Source: Ariolimax columbianus
Lineage: Eukaryota; Mollusca; Gastropoda; Stylommatophora; Arionidae
Direction of reading: 5' to 3'
Length of the DNA: 64,000 nt
Assembly: GCA_036924085.1 (NCBI GenBank)
Contig: JAVGWX010000011.1
Coordinates: 22,124,739 to 22,188,738 of the forward strand
The notes under the pieces were generated by a model, which saw nothing but the letters and a program-made list of their open reading frames with translations, had not been told where the DNA came from and ran no database searches. This document shows positions 41,801 through 56,800 of this stretch, in pieces. Both the position numbers and the translations under genes were made by a program. Within the stretch, counting starts at the first letter, position 1. The number at the start of each line of letters is the position of its first letter.

Positions 41801-44800
41801 CTTAAATTTTGTATAGGTCATGTCTGGTTCAGATAAGTGTATTACATCCAGATTGCAAACTTTATCCAACATCGACAGATGTTACTGTCACATTTCATTC
41901 ACTTAAGCCCTCTCTCTCCATTTCTCAGATCAAAATTGTAATGTTTACTAAAAACAGCTGACAATTATGTCAATAAAACAGATCAGTTTAAAAGCAATGG
42001 GCACTGTTTTGCACAAAGTAAACCGGAAAGAATGATGCAAATGTCTAGTGTTGATATGATTGGACACAAATTTGGCAGACTTTCTGTAAACTCTGTTTAA
42101 AAAGAATTTTACTGAGTCAATGGTTGTCTGGTTTCTCAGGTGAAGTCCCGGAAAAAGGAGACGACGGAAATTGTTTCTAACTGAACTTAACTTTTTCATA
42201 CTGGTTTAGAAGACTTTGCAGAGTCTGTAAACAACAAGTTTAATTTCCTTGCTCTAAAAGCTATATGTATCCAATTTATTCTTAAGTGCATTAATTGTTC
42301 CTGCCTCCACTACTTCCTGTGCCAATACATTCCAAGCATTCACCACTCTCTGACTGAAAAAATATTTCCTCATATCTAATCTGGACCTTTCTTTAGTTAA
42401 TTTGTAGCTATGCCCTCTTGTTCTTTTAGGTGTTTGTATTTTGAAAAACTTGTTATAGTCTAATTTATCCATTCCCTTGGTGTTTATATCTTATAAACCT
42501 CTATTAAGTCACCTCGAATTCTTCTCTTTTTTAGACACTGTAGGCCGGTTTTTCTGAGTCTTTCCTGATAACTAATTCTAGATCACTATCAGCTTTATCG
42601 CTCTTCTTTGTATCCTGTCCTACGATAAGGATACCACACCTGTACACAGTACTCCAATCTAGGTCTAACTAATGCTTTATACAGTTTGACTATCACTTCC
42701 TTGTTCCTATGTTTAATATTTATTTTTATCATACTTAACATTGCATTTGCCTTTTTCACCTGGACTTGCTCACTCACTTTACCTGTATTATCTATTATAA
42801 CCCCTAGGCTTTCATGTATAACTTGTTTGTGATGAATACTTTGTGTTTGTAATATATTATTTGTGTTTGTGATGTATCATTTATATTTGCGATGTTGGAT
42901 TTATGTTTGTGATGTTTAATTTATGTTTGTGATGTTGGATTTATGTTCATGATGTTGGATTTATGTTTGTAATGTTGGATTTATGTTTGTGATGTTGGAT
43001 TTGAGCTTATGATGTATGATTTGAATTTGTGACGTATGATATGTGCATAATGCAGACTCATCCATAAATCCACAAAAACACTGTGAATGAGTACTATATT
43101 AAGAATTTATATTTCTGTCACAGTAAACGAAAAGCACCATTTGAGGGAAAAGTCACGTTTGAGGGAAAAGTCACCTTTGAGTGAGATGGTTAACTGTCCT
43201 TCCAAGATCAATATAGATGTCTAGAAACTAGAAACATTAATAGATCTGCGCCTGCGACACACAAGTCAGAGAGTAACACTTCACTTTCTGTTCACATTTT
43301 AACCGCAACAGTTCCTGCTCTAAGCCATACAAATGCTGATCCTCACCCTCCGGGGCTATCTGCCTCAAGGCAGTCGCGAGGTTAAATATATAGTCTTTGT
43401 TGCCCCGCTAGCCATTATTCCATAGGAGCGTCTCGGATACTAAGAGTTAAAGATGATGATCAAAAATATATAGTCTTTGTTGCTCCTGCTAGCCATTATT
43501 CTAAAGGGGAGTCTCCGATACTAAGAGTTAAAGATGATCATCAAACATAAGAACCTTTGGAAAACATCTGCTGCTGTCCATATCGCAGTGGGAACTAGAT
43601 GGGCTACTCAAGTTATATTTCAGGTCAACTTCCTTTCCAATTATATGCTTGAAACACTAAAAAACAAATATGTTTTAATAACTAAAACTGATATATTCTG
43701 CCAATCTTTCCCATTCCTAATTTCTAATTTAGGCCAGAAGTTGTGTTTGAAATGAGACAAAGCATCATCAACAAATTTGACATGCATCCAGATAATGGCC
43801 ATCTGTTGGTGAATATGTTAGATCTCTTTCTTGGATCCTCAGAGATTCAGACTGCAAAAACATTTACAGAGGAGTGTATAACTGGTACTTTCAATATTTT
43901 GATTATTCTGTTTAAATTATCGTTTTTGTGCTTTCATCTTTCTTCTTTGTTCATTCTCAACCTCCCACTACCAATATGAAACTATCGAGCGTGCTAATGG
44001 AGGTGGGCTGTAGTCCTCCAGGCGGTTATGATATGCTTGGCTTCATCTGCATGGCACTCACTACCATGGTGATCACATCGATCCACATCTTGTCAGCCAG
44101 GCTGCCTTGCAACAGCCTGTTTCCAGGGAATGCTACATAGAAGAGATTGTGGTCTTGGTCAGTGTATTGTGCCTGCCCCTGACATGATGTCCTGGTCAGT
44201 GTATTGTGCCTGCCCCTGACATGATGTCCTGGTCAGTGTATTGTGCCTGCCCCTGACATGACGTCCTGGTCAGTATGTTGTGCCTGACTGGACGAGAGTC
44301 TCAGTTCCCCATCTCTTCTATGTAGTTTGTTTATATCATCATTACTTTTTGACAGGGACATTTTGCTAAATACAATGTGTCTTCTTGTTCCTGTCGTCCA
44401 CCTGTTCATCCAAATTTCCCTGGTATTAATCTTAATAATTTGTTTTAATGTGTGGTTACTGTTTTCTAATAGCTCATAACACTGGTCAGAGACTAGATGG
44501 GGCCACCACAAAGCAGTTTCACATTCAGTTCTGGGGGAAAGCTGCCTATTACTTTGAGGTAATCTATAATTAAATTAAACAGAGTTAACCTTTAGCACAC
44601 TGTGCTGAAAAATTAACATCTTCTTCCTACAGTTGCTTGATTTTTCAGCATGTCATGCCCAGATGTGGTTGTTGATTTTGAGAACCTCTAATCTTTTTTT
44701 TCATTTTGTGTGCATATGTCTAGAGACATATATTAATAAATAACTTGTTGGTGTTATTGTTATTATTGTGTGTATGTTAGTTTATGAGATACAAGAAGAT

Positions 44801-47800
44801 GAAGGGGATAGTGGTGAAAAATAGCACAAACATATAGACTCAACTGCTAGCGACGAATTTTGGTTAGAAAAAAAAAAAAAAAAAAAAAAAATTCACCCAA
44901 AAAATGTACTGTACTACTACTACCCATGTTTACCGTAATGGCTATGCCTGCCTCTTCGACTATAAACGGAATCATTGTATCTACATAAACAAACTAAATA
45001 CCTGAGAAAAATCTGTTGCAGAATCTTAACGCCCCCATTCTCAATAATGGGTGAATCTTCAAATTATGGCAAAGAACAGAAGAAATCATTTCCAAAAATC
45101 TTAAATTTAAAAACCGCCATTGTTTTTGTCAAACCATAAATGTCTCAAGATAGAACTCTCTACAATCAAAAGAGCAGCATGTTCAGCCGTTTCTTTGACA
45201 TTAACACTGTAGTTTATACCGTGTAAGACGGTCACTTTTTGACCGATGTATAGAACGGCCGTCGGCTAACGACATATTCTCTGTTTGGCTGTGACCTTTA
45301 CCACACCACACAAAAATTTACATTTTATTTTCGGTAGGTATCCAAATTAGTTTTCAGCATGTCAAGTCACGTCATGGTTGTAGACTCTGAGAACCTCTAA
45401 CAATTTTCTGTTTGTTGTTGTTGTGTGTAGAGACATATATTAATGAAGAACTTGTTAATGTTATTGTTTTTATTGTTTGTGTGTTAGTTTCTGAAATACA
45501 AGAAGATGAAGGTGACAGTGTCGATAAACAGCACAACATATAGACTCTACCGCTTTCGGCGTCCTTTGGTTGAAAAATAAAATTGCAGAAAATTCCCAAA
45601 ACGGCATATCGATGTTTACCTTAATGACGATATCTGTCACTTTCAACTTTGAATGTAATTATTGTATCTACATAAACAAACTAAATAGATCTACATTAGA
45701 AATATCTGTTGCAAAAAAATGTAATTTGCCCTTTCTCAATAATAGGAGAACCTTCAAATGCAAGTGAAAAACAAAAAAAAAAACCTTTCCCAAAATGTAA
45801 GTCAAAATCTGAAACAAATGGAAAAATCGCCGTTGTTTGTATTTAACCATACAGGATGGAAGTCGGAACTCTTCAATCAAAAGAGCAGTATGTTCAGCCA
45901 TTTATATGACATTAAGCCGGTAGTTTATATATGATAAACCGACAACCCTGGAGCTGGCGCTGTAGCGTGGCGTTGAATATGGACATAAATCTGTTCCGGC
46001 GCCTTTGTGCGACATTAGTACAGTAAAGGTTAACTCCTAGGATCCGAGATTCCCCCTCAGGAACCATTTCAGCCGTCTCCTTTTTCAAGGACTCGTACTG
46101 AGAAACCACTTTTTAACACTCTTTTTTATACTGTTTCAGACAATTTGATGAATTTTTGTCAAATCAACTAAACATTAGACATTTGCATCACTATTTCCTG
46201 TGTTCCTTATGTGAAACTATGTGTCCATTGTTTTTAAACGGATCTGTTCCATTGAAATAATTGAAATGAAATGTAGATACTAAATTAGAAAGTGAAGAAT
46301 ATTTGTAAATTATGATTTTTTTTCTAATTGTGACAAACAATTTCAAAATGCATGCAGAATATTTATTTATAGCAAGATGCACATAACATTTTTCTATCTT
46401 CTATGAAAATAGATATACTCTACAATGATCTTGAATTTATAAGTTTCTGTGTTGCTGAAGGATTTAAATATTATTGAAAGAGCCTTATTTGTTGTTCTGT
46501 TTTGTAAATTTACATTTGTTCTATTCCAATCTTTAAATATCTTTCATCAATATTTGAAACTGTATATATGTTTAATTATGTTAATATAATAGGTCTTTCA
46601 TTTCTGCATATTTTTACATATAACATATACAATATAAATCCTATAAATAAATATTCTAATCTAAAATCAATAACAGCAGCGAAGTATAAAAAGTAACTAA
46701 GATGAGCTTATAAAAATGTGGTTTTTGAGCGTGTATACTAAAAATTAAGGATGCCAGACACATAAGCCTTGCTCCTTCTCTAGTTAGTAAGAATAGAAAG
46801 CCACGAGCTGGACTTGTGCTATCAGTGAATATATATTATGCATAGTGAGTAATGAGAGCTCATCCTCAATTTTGCTCAAATTGTGATAGTGAAATAAGTA
46901 AGAAAAATAAGATGGCTGTATAACAGTCCACCAACGTACCAGTTTTGACTTATGGATGTGAGTCATGGGCAGTGACAACAACCCAGATAAGTCAGCTCCA
47001 AACATCAAAACTTAAAGAAGGTGGTCCAAGTAACAAGAAGAGACAAGATCTGCAATCAGACATTACAACAGGATCTCGAAACCCAGTCCTTGCAGGCTCC
47101 AGTGGAGCAATCTCAACTTCGGTGGTTTGGCCATGTCTACAGAAAAAAAGAAGATCGACTACCACGACAATCTTATGAAGTATAGAGTCAAAGATCCAGA
47201 TCCTGAGGACAACCGAAAGTCCGCCCAGCTGACAACATAAGATAGTCTATAAGAGATGAGGATTAAACTGGAACCAGTTCCAGAGGAAGACAGCAGATAT
47301 AACAGTCTTAACGCTCTTTATGGGAAACCTCTACACCCCAGGGTGTACCATTTGTAACCGCTATAGAATATACTAGCATTAAAGTTTCTTATCAATTCAA
47401 TTCAATTCAAGTGTCGCCTCCACAATTAAGGTTGGCTGTAATGGATCTCCAACATTTTCTATCTCTTGCCCTGGTGATTCACACAGACAAGCTGCTGTTC
47501 CTTGTCCATCACTTGATATTATCCTTCCACTGGGGATTGCATGGGCTAGTGACATGGCTGACAAACCGAAGGTGCTTATTTTGCTCCCCAATCATAACAC
47601 CGGCCGTTACCATGGGGAAGCCAGACCTTAGAAAATCCAGGAGGAAGCAGACCTTTACATAAAATGCGTGCCAAAGTCGGAGGCACTGGGCCGACAGGTG
47701 CAAAATAAAAACATGGTGCAACGCATACCGCCTTGGGGAATAGAGAAAATAAGGCTGATGCAAAAACTTGTTTAAATCCTCGCACTTGTAGCGATGTATA

Positions 47801-50800
47801 CCTTATCCTCTACTGGCTTCAACCTTTCCCTCTAGTATCATTTTTAAAAGAGTGTCATGTCTTTTAATGTGACCAAAACATATGATTTGTTGGCTCTTTA
47901 TGTCTTTCAACAGTTCTCTTTTCACCCTATTTTCTCCAGGACCTCCATCACTCTCAAGGAAGTAAGCATTAAAAAACACTATTGTTCCCACAATCCTAAC
48001 TGGTATGTAAACTGAAGTGTTATTATATCCACAGAACCATGACTATACTGAAGCCTTGGCTTGGTACCATTATTCTCTCAGTCTGTACCCATCCTTGTCC
48101 CAGTCAGAGCCTAATCTAGGAAAACTGCACAGGAACTTGGCTTCTTGTTACCTTCACTTGGGAGACTCTACTAAGGTGAGTTTTGTTTGTTTCTGTTCTC
48201 ATCCCAGGGGAGAGGAGACTAATGTCACGTTAGGCAAAACATACTGATCGAACAATGTTAGTCAGAGGTCAGGCAAAATATACTGACCAAGACCCCTACT
48301 TCACTTCCATGCAGTTCTCACTGGAACCAGGCTGTTTCATGGCAGTCTGGCTAACCAGATGAGGATTTAACACGATCCACATAGTAGTGAACGACACCCA
48401 GATGAAACCAAGCATAGGACAACTGCCTAGAGGACCCGGTCCTCTGGATGTGAGGAAAACTACTCATACCCACCACTTAAATTCCCTTTCAGAGCACACA
48501 AAAGAGTAAACTTACTTATTGTGGGCATTCAGCAACAACAGCTAATCTCGTCCCATCTATCTTTCTTCTTCTGTATTCATTTTAAAAAGGACATTGTGAT
48601 GTTGTGTTTACAGTAAGGCTGCAATATCTGCATCTTTCGGCATGACTCATCCGGTTTTAACTGTCAGCTCATTCACTGTACTGCATGTTATCTTCATGAC
48701 ATTTTGGGGCAGACACAGTCTTCTTTCATGTGTTATCTGTGCGCCCATTGTTATTTTAAATCTGTATTTATATTGTGTTTTTTTATCACTGTTAATCAAT
48801 CTTTTTCTTTGTTTTCATCTTGCTCTGAAGCCCTGCTGTCAGGTGTAATAGGTTCATGCGATGGGTGGCTTTAGAGGAGCTCTTGTTGTGATTCTATTAT
48901 GGTGTTCCAGCGTTCGGTTAGATTTCTCCCTTTCTCATCAAGTGACCTCTGGCTGCTATTTGTAGGATACTTAGAATACTTGGAATCCTAGTATTCAAAC
49001 AGGCATGTTGTTAATGTCAGGTAGCCAAAGGCTATCCGTAGTAGGTATTTTAAACTTCCTGCGATTTACTAGCCTGAGGGAATATATAAATAATTTTGAT
49101 AGATTTTTAACCAGAATTTTAAAATGCTGTTTATGTAGCGGTCGTTAAGCCTACTCTTTATAATTTCCAACTGCCAAGGGATTTTTAATGTGCTCCACAC
49201 TGATCATGGGAGTCCGATCTCACTACTCAAGAGTTTTTATTATAAGATACACGTGAAAAAAATCCAGTTCCCACGATGATTCAAAACTGCGACCTCTGGC
49301 AACCGAGGCAGAACACCTTACCTCAAGACCACTGAGTCTCCTATTTGCAGGCATCAGTTTTATTTCCTTGTTAGCTTCTATTAATTAAATAGCTATGTAT
49401 TATTCTCCTTACCTGATTGTTTCTAGGAGGGATATGTTGTGTAATAGAGATGGAAATAGAATACCTACAATGCTGAGATCATGCAGTAGGTGGCAACTGA
49501 TAATGCAATCTAGCGCTTCTCAAGGTAAAGGTCGTCCTGAATCAGACACTGCTGTCAGGGGTCAAGTGTTGGAGACTTTATTGTACGAGACAATCTTTGA
49601 GAAAATTAGAGAAAATTAAGATTGGTAAAGCAGCAGGACATGATGGTATAACACCAGAAATGGTTAAATACATGGGAACTGCAGGAGAGATACTATTCAT
49701 GAAAATTCTCAAGACAGCTTGTTGCCACAAGAAGATACCAAGAGATTGGGAGGTTGCCAAAATAATACCAATGTTTAAAAAGCGTGACAATCGACAATGT
49801 GAAAAAGTCACAGAATTATTTCCTCTCTCAGTGTCCCCATGGAAAGTCTACTTAAGGATTCTAGAACTGCGTTTAAGACGAGACTCAATGTTTGTTTCGG
49901 GCAAACAGAAGTATTCAAGACCTTATATTCACACTCACAGCTGAGCGAAAAGGCTCTTGAGTATGATAAGGAGATGCATCTCTGCATTTTGGATTTAGAG
50001 AAAGCATTTGATAGTTCCATGGGACAAACTCTGGGAGTGCCGGACAAGGAAGAACATCCCAGGACCCCTGATCTCCGCCATACAGAGTTTCTATAAAACA
50101 TGCAGAAATTATGTGCGGACATCAAATCAAAAGTCAGGAGAGTTCAGGACCACTAGCCTAGTAAGACAGGGTGACATTCTATCACCATACCTTTTCATAC
50201 TCCTCATGAATGAAGTCATCAAAGCCTGCAAGAGCGGACAAAAAAGTATGAAGTAGGGTACTGGAAGATGAGACCAAGTTACATATCAGAACTAGCATTT
50301 GCAGATGACGTGGGCCTGATCACAAAATTCGAGGCACATCTCCAGATCAACTTGCAGGTCTTGGAAGAAGAGTTGAAGAAGAGATGAATACACCTCAGTA
50401 ACTCCAAAACAAAAACCAAGGTGATTGCCAGAGATGAGAAGAGACATCAAATAACACTGGGAACACGAGCACTACAAACTTCAGAAATGAGAAAGGCGGT
50501 TAAGGTGACGAAAAGGAACAAGATCAGTAACCAGACAATACGTAGCAATTTCGAAGTCCAACCCCTGCAAATACAAGTGGAGCAGTCCCAACTACAGGGG
50601 TTTGGCCATGTCTGTAGAATGGAAGAAGATCGGATACCAAGGTGGTCATAGGAGATAAAAAGTCAAGGATGCAGACCCACAGGACGTCCCAAAGTACGTT
50701 GGGAAGACAACGTACGACAGTCCCTAAGTGACCGAGGACTGAATTGGAAAGAGGCCAGAAAAAATACAGCGGATAGAACAGTATGGCGTTCTCTCTGGAA

Positions 50801-53800
50801 AACCTCTACACCTCACGATAGAAGATGAGTGACTAAGTAAGTAAGTATTCTTTTCCATTTGATGTACATTGCTTGCATTATCTGCTAGTCGTAATGTATC
50901 ATAGGTTGTTGCTTTGAAGAATAGGAATGCAAATATCATCTGAGAAAACATTGTAAATGAAGTTTTTCTACAAATAAACCTTTTTCTCATTGCCATTAGA
51001 ACTATGTAATTCTCGTAGAATGATACATTAGAAACGGAAATGAAAACCAGAGTTTTGAAACACTAAGTCAAGGATGGCCACGATCTGCAGAATGGAAAGA
51101 GTTTGCTGCTGCCCTTAAAGACACCATCAAGTGTGATGGGTCATTGACTGCTTCATTAGTCAATCCACTGTAGGAAAGCAGAACAAAACCAAATGTAATT
51201 ATCTAATGTATAGTTCTGTAAACACATGCCACACACTGTAGTTTGAAGTTTATGAGCCACTCAAATTCAGATTGTGTATTTTGTTTTGCTGTTTATATTT
51301 TTCAGGCATTATCTGCAATTGAAATATCTGAAAGATGTGAGCCAAAGAATCCTCACACCTACTACATTCTCTTCAAGATTGCCTTAGAAATAAATGACAC
51401 AGAGAAAGGTTGGAAATGAGTTCTCTTGTACCTTAGAAATAAATGACACAGAGAAAGGTTGGAAATGAGTTCTCTTGTACCTTAGAAATAAATGACACAG
51501 AGAAAGGTTGGAAATGAGCTCTCTTGTACCTTAGAAATAAATGACACAGAGAAAGGTTGGAAATGAGCTCTCTTGTACCTTAGAAATAAATGACACAGAG
51601 AAAGGTTGGAAATGAGCTCTCTTGTACCTTAGAAATAAATGACACAGAGAAAGGTTGGAAATGAGTTCTCTTGTACCTTAGAAATAAATGACACAGAGAA
51701 AGGTTGGAAATGAGTTCTCTTGTACCTTAGAAATAAATGACACAGAGAAAGGTTGGAAATGAGTTCTCTTGTACCTTAGAAATAAATGACACAGAGAAAG
51801 GTTGGAAATGAGTTCTCTTGTACCTTAGAAATAAATGACACAGAGAAAGGTTGGAAATGAGTTCTCTTGTACCTTAGAAATAAATGACACAGAGAAAGGT
51901 TGGAAATGAGTTCTCTTGTACCTTAGAAATAAATGACACAGAGAAAGGTTGGAAATGAGTTCTCTTGTACCTTAGAAATAAATGACACAGAGAAAGGTTG
52001 GAAATGAGTTCTCTTGTACCTTAGAAATAAATGACACAGAGAAAGGTTGGAAATGAGTTCTCTTGTACCTTAGAAATAAATGACACAGAGAAAGGTTGGA
52101 AATGAGCTCTCTTGTACCTTAGAAATAAATGACACAGAGAAAGGTTGGAAATGAGCTCTCTTGTACCTTAGAAATAAATGACACAGAGAAAGGTTGGAAA
52201 TGAGCTCTCTTGTACCTTAGAAATAAATGACACAGAGAAAGGTTGGAAATGAGCTCTCTTGTACCTTAGAAATAAATGACACAGAGAAAGGTTGGAAATG
52301 AGTTCTCTTGTACCTTAGAAATAAATGACACAGAGAAAGGTTGGAAATGAGTTCTCTTGTACCTTAGAAATAAATGACACAGAGAAAGGTTGGAAATGAG
52401 CTCTCTTGTACCTTAGAAATAAATGACACAGAGAAAGGTTGGAAATGAGTTCTCTTGTACCTTAGAAATAAATGACACAGAGAAAGGTTGGAAATGAGTT
52501 CTCTTGTACCTTAGAAATAAATGACACAGAGAAAGGTTGGAAATGAGCTCTCTTGTACCTTAGAAATAAATGACACAGAGAAAGGTTGGAAATGAGCTCT
52601 CTTGTACCTTAGAAATAAATGACACAGAGAAAGGTTGGAAATGAGCTCTCTTGTACCTTAGAAATAAATGACACAGAGAAAGGTTGGAAATGAGTTCTCT
52701 TGTACCTTAGAAATAAATGACACAGAGAAAGGTTGGAAATGAGTTCTCTTGTACCTTAGAAATAAATGACACAGAGAAAGGTTGGAAATGAGTTCTCTTG
52801 TACCTTAGAAATAAATGACACAGAGAAAGGTTGGAAATGAGTTCTCTTGTACCTTAGAAATAAATGACACAGAGAAAGGTTGGAAATGAGTTCTCTTGTA
52901 CCTTAAAAATAAATGACACAGAGAAAGGTTGGAAATGAGCTCTCTTGTACCTTAGAAATAAATGACACAGAGAAAGGTTGGAAATGAGCTCTCTTGTACC
53001 TTAGAAATAAATGACACAGAGAAAGGTTGGAAATGAGCTCTCTTGTACCTTAGAAATAAATGACACAGAGAAAGGTTGGAAATGAGTTCTCTTGTACCTT
53101 AGAAATAAATGACACAGAGAAAGGTTGGAAATGAGCTCTCTTGTACCTTAGAAATAAATGACACAGAGAAAGGTTGGAAATGAGCTCTCTTGTACCTTAG
53201 AAATAAATGACACAGAGAAAGGTTGGAAATGAGCTCTCTTGTACCTTAGAAATAAATGACACAGAGAAAGGTTGGAAATGAGTTCTCTTGTACCTTAGAA
53301 ATAAATGACACAGAGAAAGGTTGGAAATGAGTTCTCTTGTACCTTAGAAATAAATGACACAGAGAAAGGTTGGAAATGAGTTCTCTTGTACCTTAGAATT
53401 TCACCTTTTATTTGTTTTATGTTTCATAAAGCACATCAATAGACCAAATATATGTTTATTGCTTTGTGGAGGTAAATGGAGACACATATTTAACCTGGGC
53501 AGGAAGACTAACGTCTGGTCAGGCAAAATATACTGATCAAACATGTTAGTCAGGGTCAGGTAAAATATACTGATCAGACATATTAGTCAGGATCAGGCAA
53601 AATATACTGGTCAAGACCCTCACCTTGTCTTCCTCATAGCCCTCCTTGGAAACGGGCTGTTCTCATGCAGCCTGGCTAACGAGGTGAGGGTTTGACGTGA
53701 TTCAGGTAACAGTGAGCACACGCAGATGAAGCCAATCATAGCACAACCGCATGGAGGACTACAGTCCCCTTTCATCAGCACACTCGGGATGTGAGAAAAG

Positions 53801-56800
53801 CTACTGCAACCCATCACATAATGTCCTTTTCAGGGTGTACAAAAGAGTAGACCAACTCATTGTGGGCATTCGAAACAACAACAACATATTTAACCTTGTC
53901 AAGCTGCACCAAAAATTGATGCAATTTCCACTGCAGCAGCATTATTTTATTTGACTATGGTTGCTGACTTTTAAGAGAATGTATCCCTTTTTATTTGTTG
54001 GTCTATAGGTATGATTTTTCTGTGTGTAGAGACATAAATTAATAAATAACTAGTTGGTTTTATTGTTTTTGTTGTGTGTGTGTTAGTTTCTGAGATACAA
54101 GAAGATGAAGGTGAAAATGTTGAAAAAGAGCACAAACATTTAGAGGTGCCTATTTCTGGATGTGTCAAGTGTCCAGTCAATCTTTTTAATTGCCACAGCA
54201 GAACACTGATAGTGTTATTTTACAAGGTCTTCATATTTGTTTCCACTGCAAACATATTTATTACATTTACATAAACAAACTAAAAAGATCTAAAAAAGTA
54301 AAGTAAAACAGATCTACCTTAGAAAAATCCATAGCAACAACTTAATTTCATCACCCTCAATAATGGGTCAATCTTTAAATCTGAGTGAAAAAGAGAATAT
54401 ATTGTTTCAAAATTTTAAATAAAATTTCACAAACTCATTCCTGGTTTAAATTGGATAGGGAGGAAGTGACATCTACTTTCAATTTAAATGCTTGTATGCT
54501 TCTATAGCATTAACCCAGATGTTTATACACGATAAACTGGTGACAATCCGGCTGTCTTGTTGATGCAGCTGAGGCTGTAAAATGTTTTTTTCAGTCACAT
54601 CAACGTTTCAGTCTCGCTGTAAATGTTAAAGTAATTGGCACCCTTAGTGGAGACATTCAATATGAATAGTGGGGCATGCCAAATCAGTCAATGGCTGGGG
54701 CTGAAGATATAGCAGGGGATTCATAGCTGGCTGTCTGCATCAGGATCAGTGACCCATAACTGACAAAGACTTTATTTCGCCTCCAAGGGACGGCCCTGGA
54801 AACAGACTGCAACCATGCAGTCTAACTAAGAGATTAGGGATTGAAGAGAGAAGGCAAACTCAGTCTCAAAAATGCAGTGCTGAAATCGGATGTGGTAGGT
54901 CAAAAGGCACGAATATCCCAACTTAGCTGTTAACTATAACACAACATCACAAGCGTACTTTTCAGAGCGAATGCCGAAGAAGAAAAAGAATCAGCGACCA
55001 CCTATTACATGATGACATTGCAATCAACAAACTAACAATCCATAGAATGTAGAGTTATTTAATCAGGCGTAGTACAAACATGGGAGTCACCTAAGTGGGT
55101 GGATCAGCCATCTATACAACCATTGAGCTATGAGTAATTCACCAATCATCATCTGTTGCAAGATTTTGAACACATGAGTCTGCCTTACAGTCATGTCGAT
55201 TCTTCTTAATAGGTAATCTCGTATACAGTAATGGATTTGAAATGTCAAAACCTGCTCTATTGTATATAGAGCAGTACAACAATGTGTGGTACTCATTGTA
55301 GACCACTGCAGTCAGTTTCTAAAGGGGCTACAGTAATGTCCCCACATTTTGTTGTGACAACACATTACAAACAATGAGCTGTAATTGTATTCATGGTGGC
55401 AGAGAAGAAAAGTGTGAAGAACATTCACAAACCTTTCTGTGCTGTGCATGGAAGCTGTGCAGAGATAGGAGCACTGTTGGATGCCGAGTTCAGAAAGTTC
55501 AAACTTCAGGAAGTGGAGAGACTAATCTGCATGATCAACCATGATCCGCGTGTCCTTCTATAGCCACCAGCCCATTTATTATACGTCAGATCATCACATC
55601 ACAAGTTGATAATTGGCCCTATCTGCAACTTTTGGTCTGGGGTGGATGTGTGATGGCAATTTTCTGCGATTTTGGACATTTGAAGAGTTCATCAAAGTTT
55701 CACAACTGACCACAGACATAATGGAATATGGCTTACATGAACAAGATTGGGACGGCACGGGTTAGTGGATAAAGGTGCTGGGTTTGATCCCCATTACAGC
55801 ACCGGCCGTTACCCCGGGGAAGCAATCCCTTAGAAAATGCAGAGGGAAGCAGAGCCTTACATAAAATGCATGCTGAAGTCGGATGCACTGGGCCGACAGG
55901 TGCAAAATGAAATCACACCGCCTTGGGGAATAGAAAAATAAAGCAAACGCAAACAAAAAAAAAAACAAAAAAAAAAAACATGAACAAGAAATGAGATAGT
56001 ACAGGAAAGGCATGCATGTCCTTGTTTCATGCTGACCTAAGACCGTAGAAGTGAACGAAGATTGTGTGGAAAAATAGCACGTGTAAAGAAAGTATTCAGT
56101 TATATCATATATGAGGTGTGTTCAAAAAGTATCTGACCTTAATTTTATCTGTGATAACAGATGAATCATGGGTGTTGTCCTTCAGCAGGGAGGTATAGGG
56201 GATAGTCATGCACATGCGTGAATTTTTCCGGCCCACAGATTGCATCAGTCGCTGTCCGTCATCCTTTCAGTTTTGAGTGTAGTGATCAACCGTCAGTTTT
56301 CATTCACCATGAAATGACGGAAAGAATTGAACAGCGATGTTGCATACAATTTTTTTTTAAAACTAGGCAATACCCACATGGTAATGAGTCGTGGGTTTAT
56401 GGGTACGGCCCAGAAACCAAGCTGCATTTGTCACAGTGGAGACATTCATCATACTCGAGGCCAAAAAAAGTGAGGCAGGTGCGCAGCAATGTCAAAGTCA
56501 TGTTGACCGTTTTCTTTTACTCCCGTAGGATTGTGCATCATGAGTGCACACAAGGTTAAAACATTACCAAAGAGTACTACCTAGAAGTTGTCCTTCACCT
56601 TTGTGAAGCTGTTCGACAAAAATGACCAGACCTGTTGACCACAGGAACCTGACAGCTCCATCATGACAATGCACACGCCCATAATTTGCATCTGATTCAG
56701 ACGTTCTTGGTCAAACACAACATTTCTCTGGTTCACCAGGTTCTCTATTCTCCCGACATGACTCCTTGCCATTTTTGGCTGTTCCCCAAGCTAACAATTT

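Noticed and set aside
51382..53390. CRISPR-like array
   Set aside because: Units abut directly with no variable spacers, the genome is eukaryotic, and unit 1 is coding exon.
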